Below, piece by piece: positions 49,492 through 58,821 of a DNA stretch of 64,000 nt. A model generated the notes under the pieces. That model was not told the origin of the DNA. It ran no database searches and saw nothing but the letters and a program-made list of their open reading frames with translations. The DNA lies in assembly GCA_038363005.1 (NCBI GenBank), contig JBBQBI010000008.1, positions 114,183 through 178,182 on the forward strand, in the 5' to 3' direction. The first letter of the stretch is position 1. Every line of letters starts with the position of its first letter. This DNA is from JAKOWB01 sp038363005. GTDB lineage: Bacteria; Pseudomonadota; Alphaproteobacteria; Kiloniellales; JACOMY01. The position numbers were made by a program, and so were the translations under genes.

Positions 49492-50220
49492 ATGACACTC
49501 GACGCCGCCAGCCTCGCCCTGCTCGCCGCCGTCTTCGGGCTGGCCGGCCTGGTGAAGGGCGTCGCCGGGCTTGGCCTGCCCACCGTGGCCATCGCGCTGC
49601 TCAGCCTGCACCTGCCGCCAGCAGAGGCCGCGGCCTTGCTGCTGCTGCCGTCGCTGGTGACCAATCTGTGGCAGGCGGCGCGCGGCGGCGCCTTGCGGGC
49701 GCTCCTGGCACGGCTCTGGCCGCTGCTGCTGGCGTTGGCGCTCGGCACCTGGCTGGGGCGTGGCTGGCTCGCCGACAGCCTGGCGACCTGGCCGTTGGGA
49801 CTGGCGCTGCTGGCCTATGCGCTGCTCGGGCTGGCGACACCAGCCTTCGCCCTGCCCGAAGCCTGGCGGCGCGGGCTCGCCCTGCCGGCCGGCCTGGCCA
49901 CCGGGCTGGTCACCGCCGCCACCGGCGTCTTCGTGCTGCCGCTGGTGCCCTACCTGCAAGCGCTGAAGCTGGAGCGCGAGGCCTTCGTGCAGGCGCTGGG
50001 TCTCGGCTTCTCGGTCGCCACCTTGGCGCTGGCCGGCGCGCTGGCCAGCCAGGGCGAGCTCACGGCGCCGCTGCTCGGCCTCTCCGCCCTGGCGCTGCCA
50101 CCAGCGCTGGCAGGCATGGCACTGGGCCAGGCGCTGCGCCGGCGCTTGTCACCGACAGTCTTCCGCCGCTGCTTCTTCCTGGCGCTGCTCGGGCTGGGCC
50201 TGCATCTGCTGCTGCGGTGA
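49492..50220 (+). CDS. TauE/SafE-family permease
   Basis: This 242-residue membrane protein of the sulfite exporter TauE/SafE family has about eight segments and the characteristic FGLAGLVKGVAGLGLPTVAI near the start and LATGLVTAATGVFVLPLVPY in the second half, the internal repeat of the family. Likely substrates are sulfite, sulfonate breakdown products or organic acids. It is divergent from the LysR regulator. A family B repeat begins seven bases after its stop. Confidence 0.88.
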   Translation: MTLDAASLALLAAVFGLAGLVKGVAGLGLPTVAIALLSLHLPPAEAAALLLLPSLVTNLWQAARGGALRALLARLWPLLLALALGTWLGRGWLADSLATWPLGLALLAYALLGLATPAFALPEAWRRGLALPAGLATGLVTAATGVFVLPLVPYLQALKLEREAFVQALGLGFSVATLALAGALASQGELTAPLLGLSALALPPALAGMALGQALRRRLSPTVFRRCFFLALLGLGLHLLLR

Positions 50221-50226
50221 GCAAAG

Positions 50227-50347
50227 TTGTCATCCCGGACAAGGCGGCGCAGCCGCCGCCGATCCGGGACCCAGGAGGCCGGCCTCGTCCCAGCGGGCTC
50301 AATCCCCTGGGTCCCGGCTCTCCGCTTCGCTGCGGCCGGGATGACAA
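50227..50347. repeat. Dispersed palindromic repeat, family B, copy 3
   Basis: Outer arms TTGTCATCCCGG and CCGGGATGACAA, inner arms CCGGGACCCAGG and CCTGGGTCCCGG. It fills most of the gap between the convergent TauE/SafE and purH genes. Confidence 0.88.
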
Positions 50348-50361
50348 CAGAAAGACAGACC

Positions 50362-51930
50362 TCAGTGCCGGAAGTGCCGGATGCCGGTGAAGACCATCGC
50401 CAGGCCCTGCTTGTCGGCGGCGGCGATGACCTCTTCGTCGCGCAGGCTGCCGCCTGGCTGGATCACCGCGGTGCAGCCGGCGTCGATGGCGGCCTGCAGG
50501 CCGTCGGCGAAAGGCAGGAAGGCCTCGGACGCCATGACCGAGCCCTTGGCGCCGGTAGCGCCGAAGGCGGCCTCAGCCTTCCAGGCGGCGATGCGGGCGC
50601 TGTCGACGCGGCTCATCTGCCCGGCGCCGATGCCGACCGTGGCGCTGCCGCGCGCATAGACAATGGCGTTGGATTTAACGTGCTTCGCCACCCGGAAGGC
50701 AAAGACCAGGTCGGCCAGTTCGGCCGGCGTCGGCGCGCGCTGCGTCACCACCTTGAGCTTCGACTGCTCGACCCGCCCCGCATCGCGCGACTGGAGGAGA
50801 AAGCCGCCGGCCACCGGCTTCACCAGCAGGCCGGGCGCGGCGGGATCGGGTAACCCCTCGGTGACCAGCAGCCGCAGGTTCTTCTTCGCGGCGATGATGG
50901 ACGCTGCCTCCGCGGAGACAGCCGGCGCGATGATGACCTCGGTGAAGAGCCTGGCGATCTCGGTCGCCGTCGCCGCGTCGAGTTCGCGGTTCAACGCGAC
51001 GATGCCGCCGAAGGCCGAGACGGGATCGCAGGCCAGCGCCCGGGCGTAGGCCTCGCCCACCGACGCGGCCGAGGCGACGCCGCAGGGGTTGGCGTGCTTG
51101 ACGATGACCACGGCGGGGCCGTCGAACTCCGCCACGCACTCCAGCGCCGCGTCGGCGTCGGCCAGGTTGTTGTAGGAGAGCTCCTTGCCCTGCAGCTGGC
51201 GCGCCGTGGCGACGCCGGGGCGCTGCTCGCCAGTCAGGTAGAGCGCCGCCTGCTGGTGCGGGTTCTCGCCATAGCGCAGCGCCTGCTGCCGGCGCCCGGC
51301 CAGTGCGAAGCGCACCGGCAGGGCCTCGCCGGTCTCACGCGCCAACCAGGCGGCAATCGCGCTGTCGTAGCCCGCCGTCATGGCGAAGGCCTTGGCGGCA
51401 AGACGCCGACGCGTCGCCGCGGCAATGCCGCCGGCGGTCAGCTCGGCCAGCACGGCGGCATAGTCGGCCGGGTCGCTCAGCACCGCTACGAAGTCGTGGT
51501 TCTTCGCCGCCGCGCGGGTCATGGCCGGGCCGCCGATGTCGATATTCTCGACACAGGTGGCGAAGTCGGCGCCCTTCGCCAGGGTCGCCTCGAAGGGATA
51601 GAGGTTGGTCACCAGCAACTCGATGCCGGCGATGCCGTGCGCTTGCAGCGCCGCCAGGTGCTCGGGCTTGTCGCGCCGCGCCAGCAGGCCGCCGTGGATC
51701 GCCGGGTGCAGCGTCTTCACCCGGCCGTCCATGATCTCCGGAAAGCCGGTGACCTGGGCCACCTCGCGTACCGCCAGGCCGGCGGCCGCCAGCGTCTTCG
51801 CCGTGCCGCCGGTGGAGATCAGCTCGACCCCAGCCGCCGCCAGGCCCTGCGCCAGCTCCACCAGGCCGCTCTTGTCGGAGACCGAGAGCAGGGCGCGGCG
51901 GACGACGAGCGGCTGATCGGCGCTTTGCAT
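50362..51930 (-). CDS. purH: Bifunctional AICAR formyltransferase/IMP cyclohydrolase
   Basis: PurH carries out the last two steps of IMP synthesis. The 522 residues start with the MGS-like cyclohydrolase domain (ALLSVSDKSGLVELAQGLA, ELISTGGTAKTLAAAG, DGRVKTLHPAIHGGLLARR) and continue with the formyltransferase (VKHANPCGVASA, KSNAIVYARGSATVGIGAGQ, IQPGGSLRDEEVIAAADKQG). I used ATG 51930. A TTG two codons upstream is also in frame. GGGAGATCC stands upstream. Confidence 0.97.
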   Translation of the reverse strand: MQSADQPLVVRRALLSVSDKSGLVELAQGLAAAGVELISTGGTAKTLAAAGLAVREVAQVTGFPEIMDGRVKTLHPAIHGGLLARRDKPEHLAALQAHGIAGIELLVTNLYPFEATLAKGADFATCVENIDIGGPAMTRAAAKNHDFVAVLSDPADYAAVLAELTAGGIAAATRRRLAAKAFAMTAGYDSAIAAWLARETGEALPVRFALAGRRQQALRYGENPHQQAALYLTGEQRPGVATARQLQGKELSYNNLADADAALECVAEFDGPAVVIVKHANPCGVASAASVGEAYARALACDPVSAFGGIVALNRELDAATATEIARLFTEVIIAPAVSAEAASIIAAKKNLRLLVTEGLPDPAAPGLLVKPVAGGFLLQSRDAGRVEQSKLKVVTQRAPTPAELADLVFAFRVAKHVKSNAIVYARGSATVGIGAGQMSRVDSARIAAWKAEAAFGATGAKGSVMASEAFLPFADGLQAAIDAGCTAVIQPGGSLRDEEVIAAADKQGLAMVFTGIRHFRH

Positions 51931-51953
51931 CGGCAAGGATCTCCCCCGAGGGT

Positions 51954-53867
51954 CTAGAGCTGGGCGGCCTGGCCGGCCACCGGGCCGCCTTGATACTCCG
52001 GCACGAGGCGGGCGAGAAGCCGCAGTGCCTCGACCGGGTCGCGGCGCAGGGCCGCAGCGGCCAGCTCGTCCAGCCCACGCGCCAGCAGCTCGGGGTTGGC
52101 GACACGCGGCGCCGCCAGGCGCAGGCTGGGATGGCTGGTCGGCGCCAGCGGCTCCTGGTCGTGGAACAGCTCCTCGGTCAGCTTCTCGCCGGGGCGCAAT
52201 CCGGTGAAGACGATCTCCACGTCCTTGCCCGGCGTCAGGCCGGCCAGGCGGATCATCTGCCGCGCCAGATCGACGATGCGGATCGGCTCGCCCATGTCGA
52301 GAACGTGGATGCTGCCGGCCTCCTCGCTGCCGGCGAGGCCGAGCACCGAGGCCTGCAGCACCAGCTCCACCGCCTCACGGATGGTCATGAAGTAGCGCGT
52401 GACCTCGGGGTGGGTGACGGTCAGCGGCCCACCGGCGGCGAGCTGCGCCTGGAACAGCGGCACCACCGAGCCGGTGGAGCCCAGCACGTTGCCGAAGCGC
52501 AGGGTGACGAAGCGCGTGCCGCCCTTGCGGCGCTCCGCCAGGTCGAGCGCTTGGCACCAGCTCTCCGCCAGGCGCTTGGTGGCGCCCATGATGGAGGAGG
52601 GATTGACCGCCTTGTCGGTGGAGATCAGCACCATGGCGTCGACGCCGTTGGCGCGGCAGGCCTCGGCCACCTGGCGGGTGCCGACGACGTTGGTCAGGAT
52701 GCCCTCCAGCGGGTTCTCCTCGACCAGCGGCACGTGCTTCAGCGCGGCGGCGTGGAACACCAGCTCCGGGCGCTGCGTGGCGAAGACCTCCGCCAGGCGC
52801 CCGGCGTCGCGCACGTCGCCCAGCAGGGCGTGGCGCGCCAGGCCGGGCCAGCGCTCCGCCAACTCGCGGTCGATCTGGTAGAGGTTGAATTCCGAGGCCT
52901 CAAAGAGCGCCAGCTCGGCCGGCTCCAGCGCCGCCAGCTGGCGACAGAGCTCGCTGCCGATCGAGCCGCCGGCGCCGGTCACCAGCACGCGGCGCCCGGC
53001 CACCAGGCGGCGCATCGCCGGCCGGTCCAGCGTCGCCTGCGGCCGGCCCAGCAGGTCCTCGATGGCGATCGGCCGCACCTCCAGCGCGCTGGGGTCGCCG
53101 CTGGCCAGGTCGGTCAGGCGCGGCAGGCTGGCCAGCGTCATGCCATGCTGCTCGGCCAGCGCCAAAAGCTGTTCCAGGAGTGCGCGCGGCAGGCGGCGGG
53201 TGAGGATCAGGCGCTGCGGCCGGCGATCGCGGTCGGCCACCTCGGCCAGCAACTGGTCGAGCCGCGCCAGCGGCCCCAGCACCGGAATGCCATGGATCGA
53301 GCGGCCGACCCGCCCGCCCTTGTCGTCGATCAGCGCCAGCACCTCATAGGGGGCGTCGCGGGCGCGGCCCATCTCGCGCACGAAGACCTCGGCCTCGTCG
53401 CCGGCGCCGATCAGCAGCACCGGCACGCGGCGGCCCGAGGTGCGCTCGAAAAGGTGGCGCAAGCCGTGGTCCTTGTAGACGCGGTAGCCGACGCGACCGG
53501 CCGCCAGCAGCGTCACCAGCAGGAACCAGGCGATGACGTAGGCCGAGCGCGGCACCGCTTCCAGCCGGTTGACCAGGAAGGTCACCGGCAGGAACAGCAG
53601 CACGGCGAAGCTGGCCGCCTTGACGATGGCCACCAGGTCGGAGAGCGAGGCATAGCGCCAGATGCCGCGATAGAGCCCGGTGGCCAGGAACACCAGCGCC
53701 GCCACCGCGACGAAGATCAGCCCGGGCAGCCAGAGGCCGTTTTCCAGCCGGATCCAGGCGCCGTCACCCAGCCGCAGCACCAGCGCGCCGATCCAGGCCG
53801 CCGCGACCATGACCAGGTCGTGCAGGAAGGCGATCGCCGCGCGCGAGGAACGGGAGAAGAGCCGCAT
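51954..53867 (-). CDS. CapD/FlaA1/PglF-like nucleotide-sugar epimerase/dehydratase
   Basis: This 637-residue membrane protein has four N-terminal segments (residues about 10-130), a CoA-binding-like domain with LLIGAGDEAEVFVREM, and the SDR catalytic domain: VLVTGAGGSIGSELCRQL, FHAAALKHVPLVEENPLEG, STDKAVNPSSIMGATKRLAE and TLRFGNVLGSTGSVVPLF. It converts UDP-GlcNAc to a 4-keto-6-deoxy or epimerised sugar for polysaccharide or glycan synthesis. The usual Ser-Met-Lys variant of the catalytic triad is seen. It lies 11 bases after the transferase gene. Confidence 0.92.
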   Translation of the reverse strand: MRLFSRSSRAAIAFLHDLVMVAAAWIGALVLRLGDGAWIRLENGLWLPGLIFVAVAALVFLATGLYRGIWRYASLSDLVAIVKAASFAVLLFLPVTFLVNRLEAVPRSAYVIAWFLLVTLLAAGRVGYRVYKDHGLRHLFERTSGRRVPVLLIGAGDEAEVFVREMGRARDAPYEVLALIDDKGGRVGRSIHGIPVLGPLARLDQLLAEVADRDRRPQRLILTRRLPRALLEQLLALAEQHGMTLASLPRLTDLASGDPSALEVRPIAIEDLLGRPQATLDRPAMRRLVAGRRVLVTGAGGSIGSELCRQLAALEPAELALFEASEFNLYQIDRELAERWPGLARHALLGDVRDAGRLAEVFATQRPELVFHAAALKHVPLVEENPLEGILTNVVGTRQVAEACRANGVDAMVLISTDKAVNPSSIMGATKRLAESWCQALDLAERRKGGTRFVTLRFGNVLGSTGSVVPLFQAQLAAGGPLTVTHPEVTRYFMTIREAVELVLQASVLGLAGSEEAGSIHVLDMGEPIRIVDLARQMIRLAGLTPGKDVEIVFTGLRPGEKLTEELFHDQEPLAPTSHPSLRLAAPRVANPELLARGLDELAAAALRRDPVEALRLLARLVPEYQGGPVAGQAAQL

Positions 53868-53878
53868 AGGACGGCAGT

Positions 53879-54874
53879 CTAGACCCGCCGCGCCCGGCGG
53901 GCGAGCCAGAGCAGCAGGCCGCCGACGATCGCCAGGCCCAGCACCAGGCCGATCCAGGGGTGCCCGCCGCTGGCCAGCAGCGCGGCGCCCAGCAGCAGCA
54001 GGTTGGCCAGCAGGATAGCGCCGGCCACCTGGCCGTGGCTCAGCGAGGCCAGGGCGCGCTGATAGAAGTGGCTGCGGTGCGCCTGCCAGATCTTCTCGCC
54101 CCGCTTGGCACGCTTCAGCAGCGTCAGCGTGGCGTCGGCCCAGTAGTAGCCGGGCAGCAGCAGCGCCACCGGCCAGAGGCCCTGGCCGCAGGCCAGCAGC
54201 AGCAGCCAGCCGACCAGGAAACCCAGCGGCACCGAACCGACATCGCCCAGGAAGATCGCCGCCGGCGCCCAGTTCCAGGCCAGGAAGCCCAGGATCGCCG
54301 CCAGCAGCAGCAGCGCCGCCAGTCCCTGGCCCGGCGCCAGCTGGCCGAGCGCCGCCAGCAGCACCAGGCCGACGGCGATGCTGCCTAGCTCGACACCGCT
54401 GATGCCGTCGATGCCGTCCATGAAGTTAGTGAGCTCGAGAAACCAGAGCCAGGCGAAGCCGGCGAGCAGCAGCTCGGCCCAATGCGGCAGCAGGCCCTGG
54501 GTCAGGCTCCAGCCGTCCGGCAGGGCCCAGAGCCCGGCCACCACGGCCAGCGCATGCAACCCGAAGCGCAGCCCAGCCGGCAGGCCGCGCAGGTCGTCCA
54601 GGAAGGACAGCAGCAGCAGCGCCAGCGCCGCCAACAGCACGATGCCGGCCTGGCCCGGCAGCGCGCCGTGCCGCGCCAGGGCGCCCCACAGCAGCAGCAC
54701 CACCGGCACCAGCACCAGGCCGGCGCCGCGCGGCGTCGGCAAGACATGGCTCGAGCGCTCGTTCGGCAGGTCAAGCACGGCGCGGCGCAGCAGGATCGCC
54801 CGCAGCGGCCAGTGCAGCAGCGCGACGACGAGCGTGACGAAGGCGGGCAGCAGGAGCAGGGCGACGGGGTGCAT
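53879..54874 (-). CDS. WecA/MraY-like undecaprenyl-phosphate sugar-phosphate transferase
   Basis: This 331-residue polytopic protein of glycosyltransferase family 4 starts at ATG 54874 (MHPVALLLLPAFVTLVVALL). Motifs are LDLPNERSSHVLPTPRGAG, LSFLDDLRGLPAG, FLELTNFMDGIDGISGVELG, IFLGDVGSVPLG and AHRSHFYQRA, which match the WbpL/WecA group that starts O-antigen or capsule synthesis on undecaprenyl phosphate. It is followed closely by the epimerase gene. A repeat of family C lies upstream. Confidence 0.93.
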   Translation of the reverse strand: MHPVALLLLPAFVTLVVALLHWPLRAILLRRAVLDLPNERSSHVLPTPRGAGLVLVPVVLLLWGALARHGALPGQAGIVLLAALALLLLSFLDDLRGLPAGLRFGLHALAVVAGLWALPDGWSLTQGLLPHWAELLLAGFAWLWFLELTNFMDGIDGISGVELGSIAVGLVLLAALGQLAPGQGLAALLLLAAILGFLAWNWAPAAIFLGDVGSVPLGFLVGWLLLLACGQGLWPVALLLPGYYWADATLTLLKRAKRGEKIWQAHRSHFYQRALASLSHGQVAGAILLANLLLLGAALLASGGHPWIGLVLGLAIVGGLLLWLARRARRV

Positions 54875-54893
54875 CAGCCGCGCTCCCGCAGTC

Positions 54894-55020
54894 CTCCCTC
54901 TCCCCTTGAGGGAGAGGGTCGGGGTGAGGGGGGTCGGTTGGTGCAAGAGGCGGGAGCCGCACCGCCCCCCCTCACCCCGCGCGCTGCGCGCGCCACCCTC
55001 TCCCTCAAGGGGAGAGGGAG
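54894..55020. repeat. Dispersed palindromic repeat, family C, copy 2
   Basis: This 127-base element has end hairpins CCCTCTCCCC TTG AGGGAGAGGG-like and its mirror CCCTCTCCCTC AAG GGGAGAGGG, with inner arms GGGTCGGGGTGAGGGGG and CCCCCTCACCCC. It sits between heparinase-like and transferase genes, both minus strand. Confidence 0.85.
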
Positions 55021-55049
55021 CAGCACGCAGGGTGCGTCGTTCGACCCCC

Positions 55050-56774
55050 TCACCGCTTGCTCCGGCTCTCGCGCTGCAGGGCCCAGCGGACCAGAGTCTC
55101 GCCGGTCCGGGTGACGCCGCTGACCACGACCTGCTGGCTGCGCCGCACTTCGCCGGCGAGGCCGAGGTAGACCGAGGGCTCAAGCGTCACCTCGCCGCCC
55201 TTGGCCCGCAGCCGCCAACCGTCGCCCTTGGGCAGGCGCAGCAGCGCCGCGTCGTTGCCCTGCGCCAAGGTCGCCCGCACGTCGGGATGCAGGTGGAAGC
55301 GCAGTGCGAAGGAGAGGCCGCCGTGACCGCCTTCAAGCCGCTCCTCGCCGCGCAGGTCATCGCCCGACTTGTCGAGGTAGAGCTTGCGGTGGTGCACCAC
55401 GCCATGGCGCGGCCGCCAGCCGTCCTGGCTCATGTCGAGCCAGGCATTGCCGTCGGCCTCGTCGCGCCGGCAGGCCACCGCCTCGGGACGGCGGCCCAGG
55501 CCCTGCGCCAGCACGGCGCTGGAGTTGTGGTCGGCCAGGGTCAGCGTGGAATGCGCCGCGGTGGCGCGCTGCACCTTGCGCCACACCGGGTCGCCCGGGT
55601 GCGCGCCGCAGTTCACCACCAGGCGCTCGCGCCCGACCGAGACCTCGAAGGCCAGGGCGCCGGCGTGCGCCGCCAGATCCAGCCCGGCGGGCGGCGGGCC
55701 ACCGGCGTCCACCACCACCACCAGGCGGCCGGCCTGCAGGCGCTGGAAGCCGGTCTGCGGCGCCGACATCAGCGGGCGCAGGCGGCCGCTGGCGCGCTGC
55801 AGCACCAGGTCGACGGTGACGGGATCGCCCTCGTCGCCGCCGTTGAACAGCGCCAGCGCGCCGTCGCCGTGCTGCAGCAGGCGCAGCGTCGGTGCCATCT
55901 GCTCGATGGCGTCGGCCAGCGCCGACGGCGGTTCGATGCCCTTGCTCTCAGCGGCCGCGTGCAGCACGGCGCGCAGGTCGATCAGGTCGCGCAGCACCGC
56001 CAACTGGGTCGAGGGCGCGCGCTCCACGTGGCCGCCATCGGGCAGCACCTGGTGCGGCAGCTCGCGCGCCAGCAGCAGGATGGCCTTGCGCAGCCAGGGA
56101 CCGCCCTCCTCGCAGGCGGCGCCGGCATAGGCCAGGCCCTTGATCGCCTGGATCAGCGCGGCGCCGCTGAGCCCGGCCGGCAGCACCCGCGCCAGGTGCC
56201 GCGCCTGGCGGACGATGGAGGTCAGTAGCCGCTGGCGGAAGGTGACCTCGGCCGAGACGGCATAGAATTCGTAGTGACCGAGCCAGGCGCCCAGGCGTTC
56301 GCCCAGCACCGCCGGCGCCCAGGCCTGGCTGGACCAGCGCCCCTCGCGCTCGATCCACAGCGCCACCAGGTCGCGCGCGGCGCGGCGCGCCTGGTCGCCA
56401 CCAGCGGCGCGCAGGTGGCGCAGCCAGGCGAAGCCGTTCAGCGCGCGGGTCCAGCGCTCGTCGGCGCCGACCGGGCGGAAGGGCGGCATCGGCTCGGCCA
56501 GAGTACGCCCCAGCAGCGGGAAGCGACCGGCGGCGATCTCCTGGCCGATGGCGGCGTTGCCGGGCCAGGAATCCGGCACCAGCGCGACCGGTGCGCGGGT
56601 CCGGCTGCCGGCGGACAGCCAGGCCGGCGGCGTCAGGGTGTAGAGCGGCTGGCGCAACAGATAGCCAACCCGCTCCAGCGCCTGGCGGCGCGGCAGGCGC
56701 AGCAGCTCCATAAGACGTCCGCGCGGCCGCTCGTCGTCAGACAGCGGGGCGCGGGCCTGCAGGGCGTCGGCCAT
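55050..56774 (-). CDS. Heparinase II/III-family protein
   Basis: This 574-residue protein resembles the alphaproteobacterial heparinase II/III-like family: FNGFAWLRHLRAAGGDQARR-type alpha/alpha toroid in the first half (here LNGFAWLRHL), DGGHVERAPSTQLAVLRDL with the conserved Tyr/His region, then the beta-sandwich FEVSVGRERLVVNCGAHPG, THSTLTLAD-like AAHSTLTLADHNS and HHRKLYLDKSGDDLRGEERL. Heparinase-fold enzymes cleave uronate-containing polysaccharides, but the substrate here is unknown. It starts two bases after rpe and is near polysaccharide genes. Confidence 0.83.
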   Translation of the reverse strand: MADALQARAPLSDDERPRGRLMELLRLPRRQALERVGYLLRQPLYTLTPPAWLSAGSRTRAPVALVPDSWPGNAAIGQEIAAGRFPLLGRTLAEPMPPFRPVGADERWTRALNGFAWLRHLRAAGGDQARRAARDLVALWIEREGRWSSQAWAPAVLGERLGAWLGHYEFYAVSAEVTFRQRLLTSIVRQARHLARVLPAGLSGAALIQAIKGLAYAGAACEEGGPWLRKAILLLARELPHQVLPDGGHVERAPSTQLAVLRDLIDLRAVLHAAAESKGIEPPSALADAIEQMAPTLRLLQHGDGALALFNGGDEGDPVTVDLVLQRASGRLRPLMSAPQTGFQRLQAGRLVVVVDAGGPPPAGLDLAAHAGALAFEVSVGRERLVVNCGAHPGDPVWRKVQRATAAHSTLTLADHNSSAVLAQGLGRRPEAVACRRDEADGNAWLDMSQDGWRPRHGVVHHRKLYLDKSGDDLRGEERLEGGHGGLSFALRFHLHPDVRATLAQGNDAALLRLPKGDGWRLRAKGGEVTLEPSVYLGLAGEVRRSQQVVVSGVTRTGETLVRWALQRESRSKR

Positions 56775-56776
56775 GG

Positions 56777-57445
56777 CTATCCTTGGCGCAGGCGGCGAAT
56801 GTTCTCGGCGTAGTGCGCGGCGCCACCCTGGAACGAGGCTGTGCCGGCCACCAGCACGTCGGCCCCGGCGGCGATGGCCTGCCGCGCGGTCTCCAGGTTG
56901 ATGCCGCCATCGACCTCCAGGTCGACGGCGCGACCGCTGGCGTCGATGCGCTGGCGCAGCGCCTCGATCTTGCGCAGCTGCGAGGCGATGAAGGCCTGGC
57001 CGCCGAAGCCCGGGTTCACGCTCATCACCAGGACCAGGTCGAGCTCGTCGAGCACCGGCTCGACCAGCGCCAGCGGTGTCGCCGGGTTGAGCACCAGGCC
57101 GGGCTTCTTGCCCAGCGAGCGGATCAGCTGGATGGTGCGGTGGACGTGCGGCCCGGCCTCCGGGTGGAACGAGATGATGTCGGCCCCGGCCTCGGCATAG
57201 GCCGCCACATAGGGGTCGACCGGGCTGATCATCAGGTGCACGTCGAAGGGCTTGGCGGTGCAGCGGCGCAGCGCCTTAACGATCATCGGCCCCAGGGTGA
57301 TGTTGGGCACGAAGTGCCCGTCCATCACGTCGATATGGATGTAGTCGCCGCCGGCGGCATCGATCGCCGCGACCTCCTCGCCCAGGCGAGCGAAGTCGGC
57401 GGAGAGGATGGAGGGGGCGATCTTCACGGGATGGGAGGCCGGCAT
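56777..57445 (-). CDS. rpe: Ribulose-phosphate 3-epimerase
   Basis: This 222-residue TIM-barrel epimerase starts at ATG 57445 (MPASHPVKIAPSILSADFAR). It has the metal-binding HIDVMDGHFVPNITLG, FDVHLMISPVDPY, VNPGFGGQAFI and LEVDGGINLETARQ. It interconverts ribulose-5-phosphate and xylulose-5-phosphate in the pentose phosphate pathway. The upstream in-frame part overlaps rsmB and is not Rpe-like. Confidence 0.96.
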   Translation of the reverse strand: MPASHPVKIAPSILSADFARLGEEVAAIDAAGGDYIHIDVMDGHFVPNITLGPMIVKALRRCTAKPFDVHLMISPVDPYVAAYAEAGADIISFHPEAGPHVHRTIQLIRSLGKKPGLVLNPATPLALVEPVLDELDLVLVMSVNPGFGGQAFIASQLRKIEALRQRIDASGRAVDLEVDGGINLETARQAIAAGADVLVAGTASFQGGAAHYAENIRRLRQG

Positions 57446-57476
57446 GCCTTCCCTTATCAGAAGCGGGCCGCAGCCC

Positions 57477-58778
57477 TCAAGCGGCGCCCGCTCGCAGCAG
57501 GCGGCAGGCATAGAAGCCGTCCATGCCACCTTGTTCGGCCAGATGGCAGGGCAGGGTGCGCAGGTCGCCGTCCGGGGTAAGCAACTCGGCCATGCCGCCC
57601 ACCGCCGTCGCCGCCAGCGGCTGGCGGCTGAAGTCGGGCCGCGCGGCCAGGAACTGCTCGATACGCTGCGGTCCCTCCACCGGCTCCAGCGAGCAGACCG
57701 CGTAGACCAGGGTGCCACCCGGCGCCACCAGCTCGGCGGCGGCCAGCAGCAGGCGCGACTGCAGGGCCGCCAGCTCACCGACCTGGCCGGCCTGCTTGTG
57801 GCGCGCCAGGTCGGGATGGCGTCGCAGGGTGCCGGTGGCGCTGCAAGGCGCGTCCAGCAGCACCGCGTCGAAGCGTCGCCCCGGCTGCCAGTCGAGCAGG
57901 TCGGCGGCCGCCAGCTCGGCCTTCAAGCCGGTGCGCTGCAGGTTCTCGCGCACCCTGGCCAGGCGCTCGGCCGACAGGTCCAGCGCGGTAACCCGGGCGC
58001 CGGCGGCGGCGAGTTGCAGCGTCTTGCCACCGGGCGCGGCGCAGAGGTCGGCGACTCTCTTGCCGGCGACCGGGCCGAGCAGCCCCGCCGGCAGCGCGGC
58101 GGCGGCGTCCTGCACCCACCAGCGACCCTCGGCGAAGCCGGGCAGGCGGGTGATCTCGCCCGCGCCGGGCGGCAGGCGCAGGCTGCCGGTCGGCAGTAGC
58201 GTGGCGCCCAGCGCCGCCGCCAGCGCGGCGGCCTCGGCCAGGTCGCGCAGCGTCAGGTCGAGAGGCGGATCGGCCAGGTGCTGGATGGCGATGGCCAGCG
58301 CAGTGGCCTCGCCATAGGCGGCGACCCAGCTGTTCCATAGCCACTTGGGGGTGTTGAGCCGCGCCGCGGCGTCGGGCGCCAGCGCCTTGCCCTCGCGCGC
58401 CAGGCGCCGCAGCACGGCGTTCACCAGGCCGCGAAAGCCGGACTCCTTGGCGCCCAGCAGCTCCACCGCGGTGGAGACCGCGGCATGCGGCGGGGTGCCC
58501 AGGTGCAGCAGCTGCACGGCGCCCAGCGCCAGGGTCAGGCGGGTGCGCGGCGCCTTGCGCGGCAGCGGCTTGTCGAGCAACGGCGCCAGCGCGGCCTCGA
58601 CCTCCGGCAGGCGGCGCAGCAACGTCGCCAGCAGCAGGCGCACGAAGCCGCGATCGCGCGGCGGCAGCCGCGGGAAGTCGCTGTTGGCATCCAGCGCCTC
58701 GTCCAGCAGCCGACCGCGCTCCAGCACTGCCAGCGCGAGATCCAGCGCGACGCGGCGCGCGGCAAGTCCTTCACTCAT
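57477..58778 (-). CDS. rsmB: 16S rRNA (cytosine-967-C5)-methyltransferase
   Basis: This 433-residue rRNA methyltransferase has an N-terminal NusB-like domain (about residues 5-130) and a SAM-dependent domain: VADLCAAPGGKTLQLAAAGA, ALDLSAERLARVRENLQRTG, FDAVLLDAPCSATGTLRRHP with the catalytic-release Cys, and LVYAVCSLEPVEG with the nucleophile Cys. Start is ATG 58778. It begins 43 bases after htpX ends. Confidence 0.94.
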   Translation of the reverse strand: MSEGLAARRVALDLALAVLERGRLLDEALDANSDFPRLPPRDRGFVRLLLATLLRRLPEVEAALAPLLDKPLPRKAPRTRLTLALGAVQLLHLGTPPHAAVSTAVELLGAKESGFRGLVNAVLRRLAREGKALAPDAAARLNTPKWLWNSWVAAYGEATALAIAIQHLADPPLDLTLRDLAEAAALAAALGATLLPTGSLRLPPGAGEITRLPGFAEGRWWVQDAAAALPAGLLGPVAGKRVADLCAAPGGKTLQLAAAGARVTALDLSAERLARVRENLQRTGLKAELAAADLLDWQPGRRFDAVLLDAPCSATGTLRRHPDLARHKQAGQVGELAALQSRLLLAAAELVAPGGTLVYAVCSLEPVEGPQRIEQFLAARPDFSRQPLAATAVGGMAELLTPDGDLRTLPCHLAEQGGMDGFYACRLLRAGAA

Positions 58779-58821
58779 GGCGCGCGGTCTAGCACGCGGC
58801 GCAGGGAAGGCGAAACGCCCG

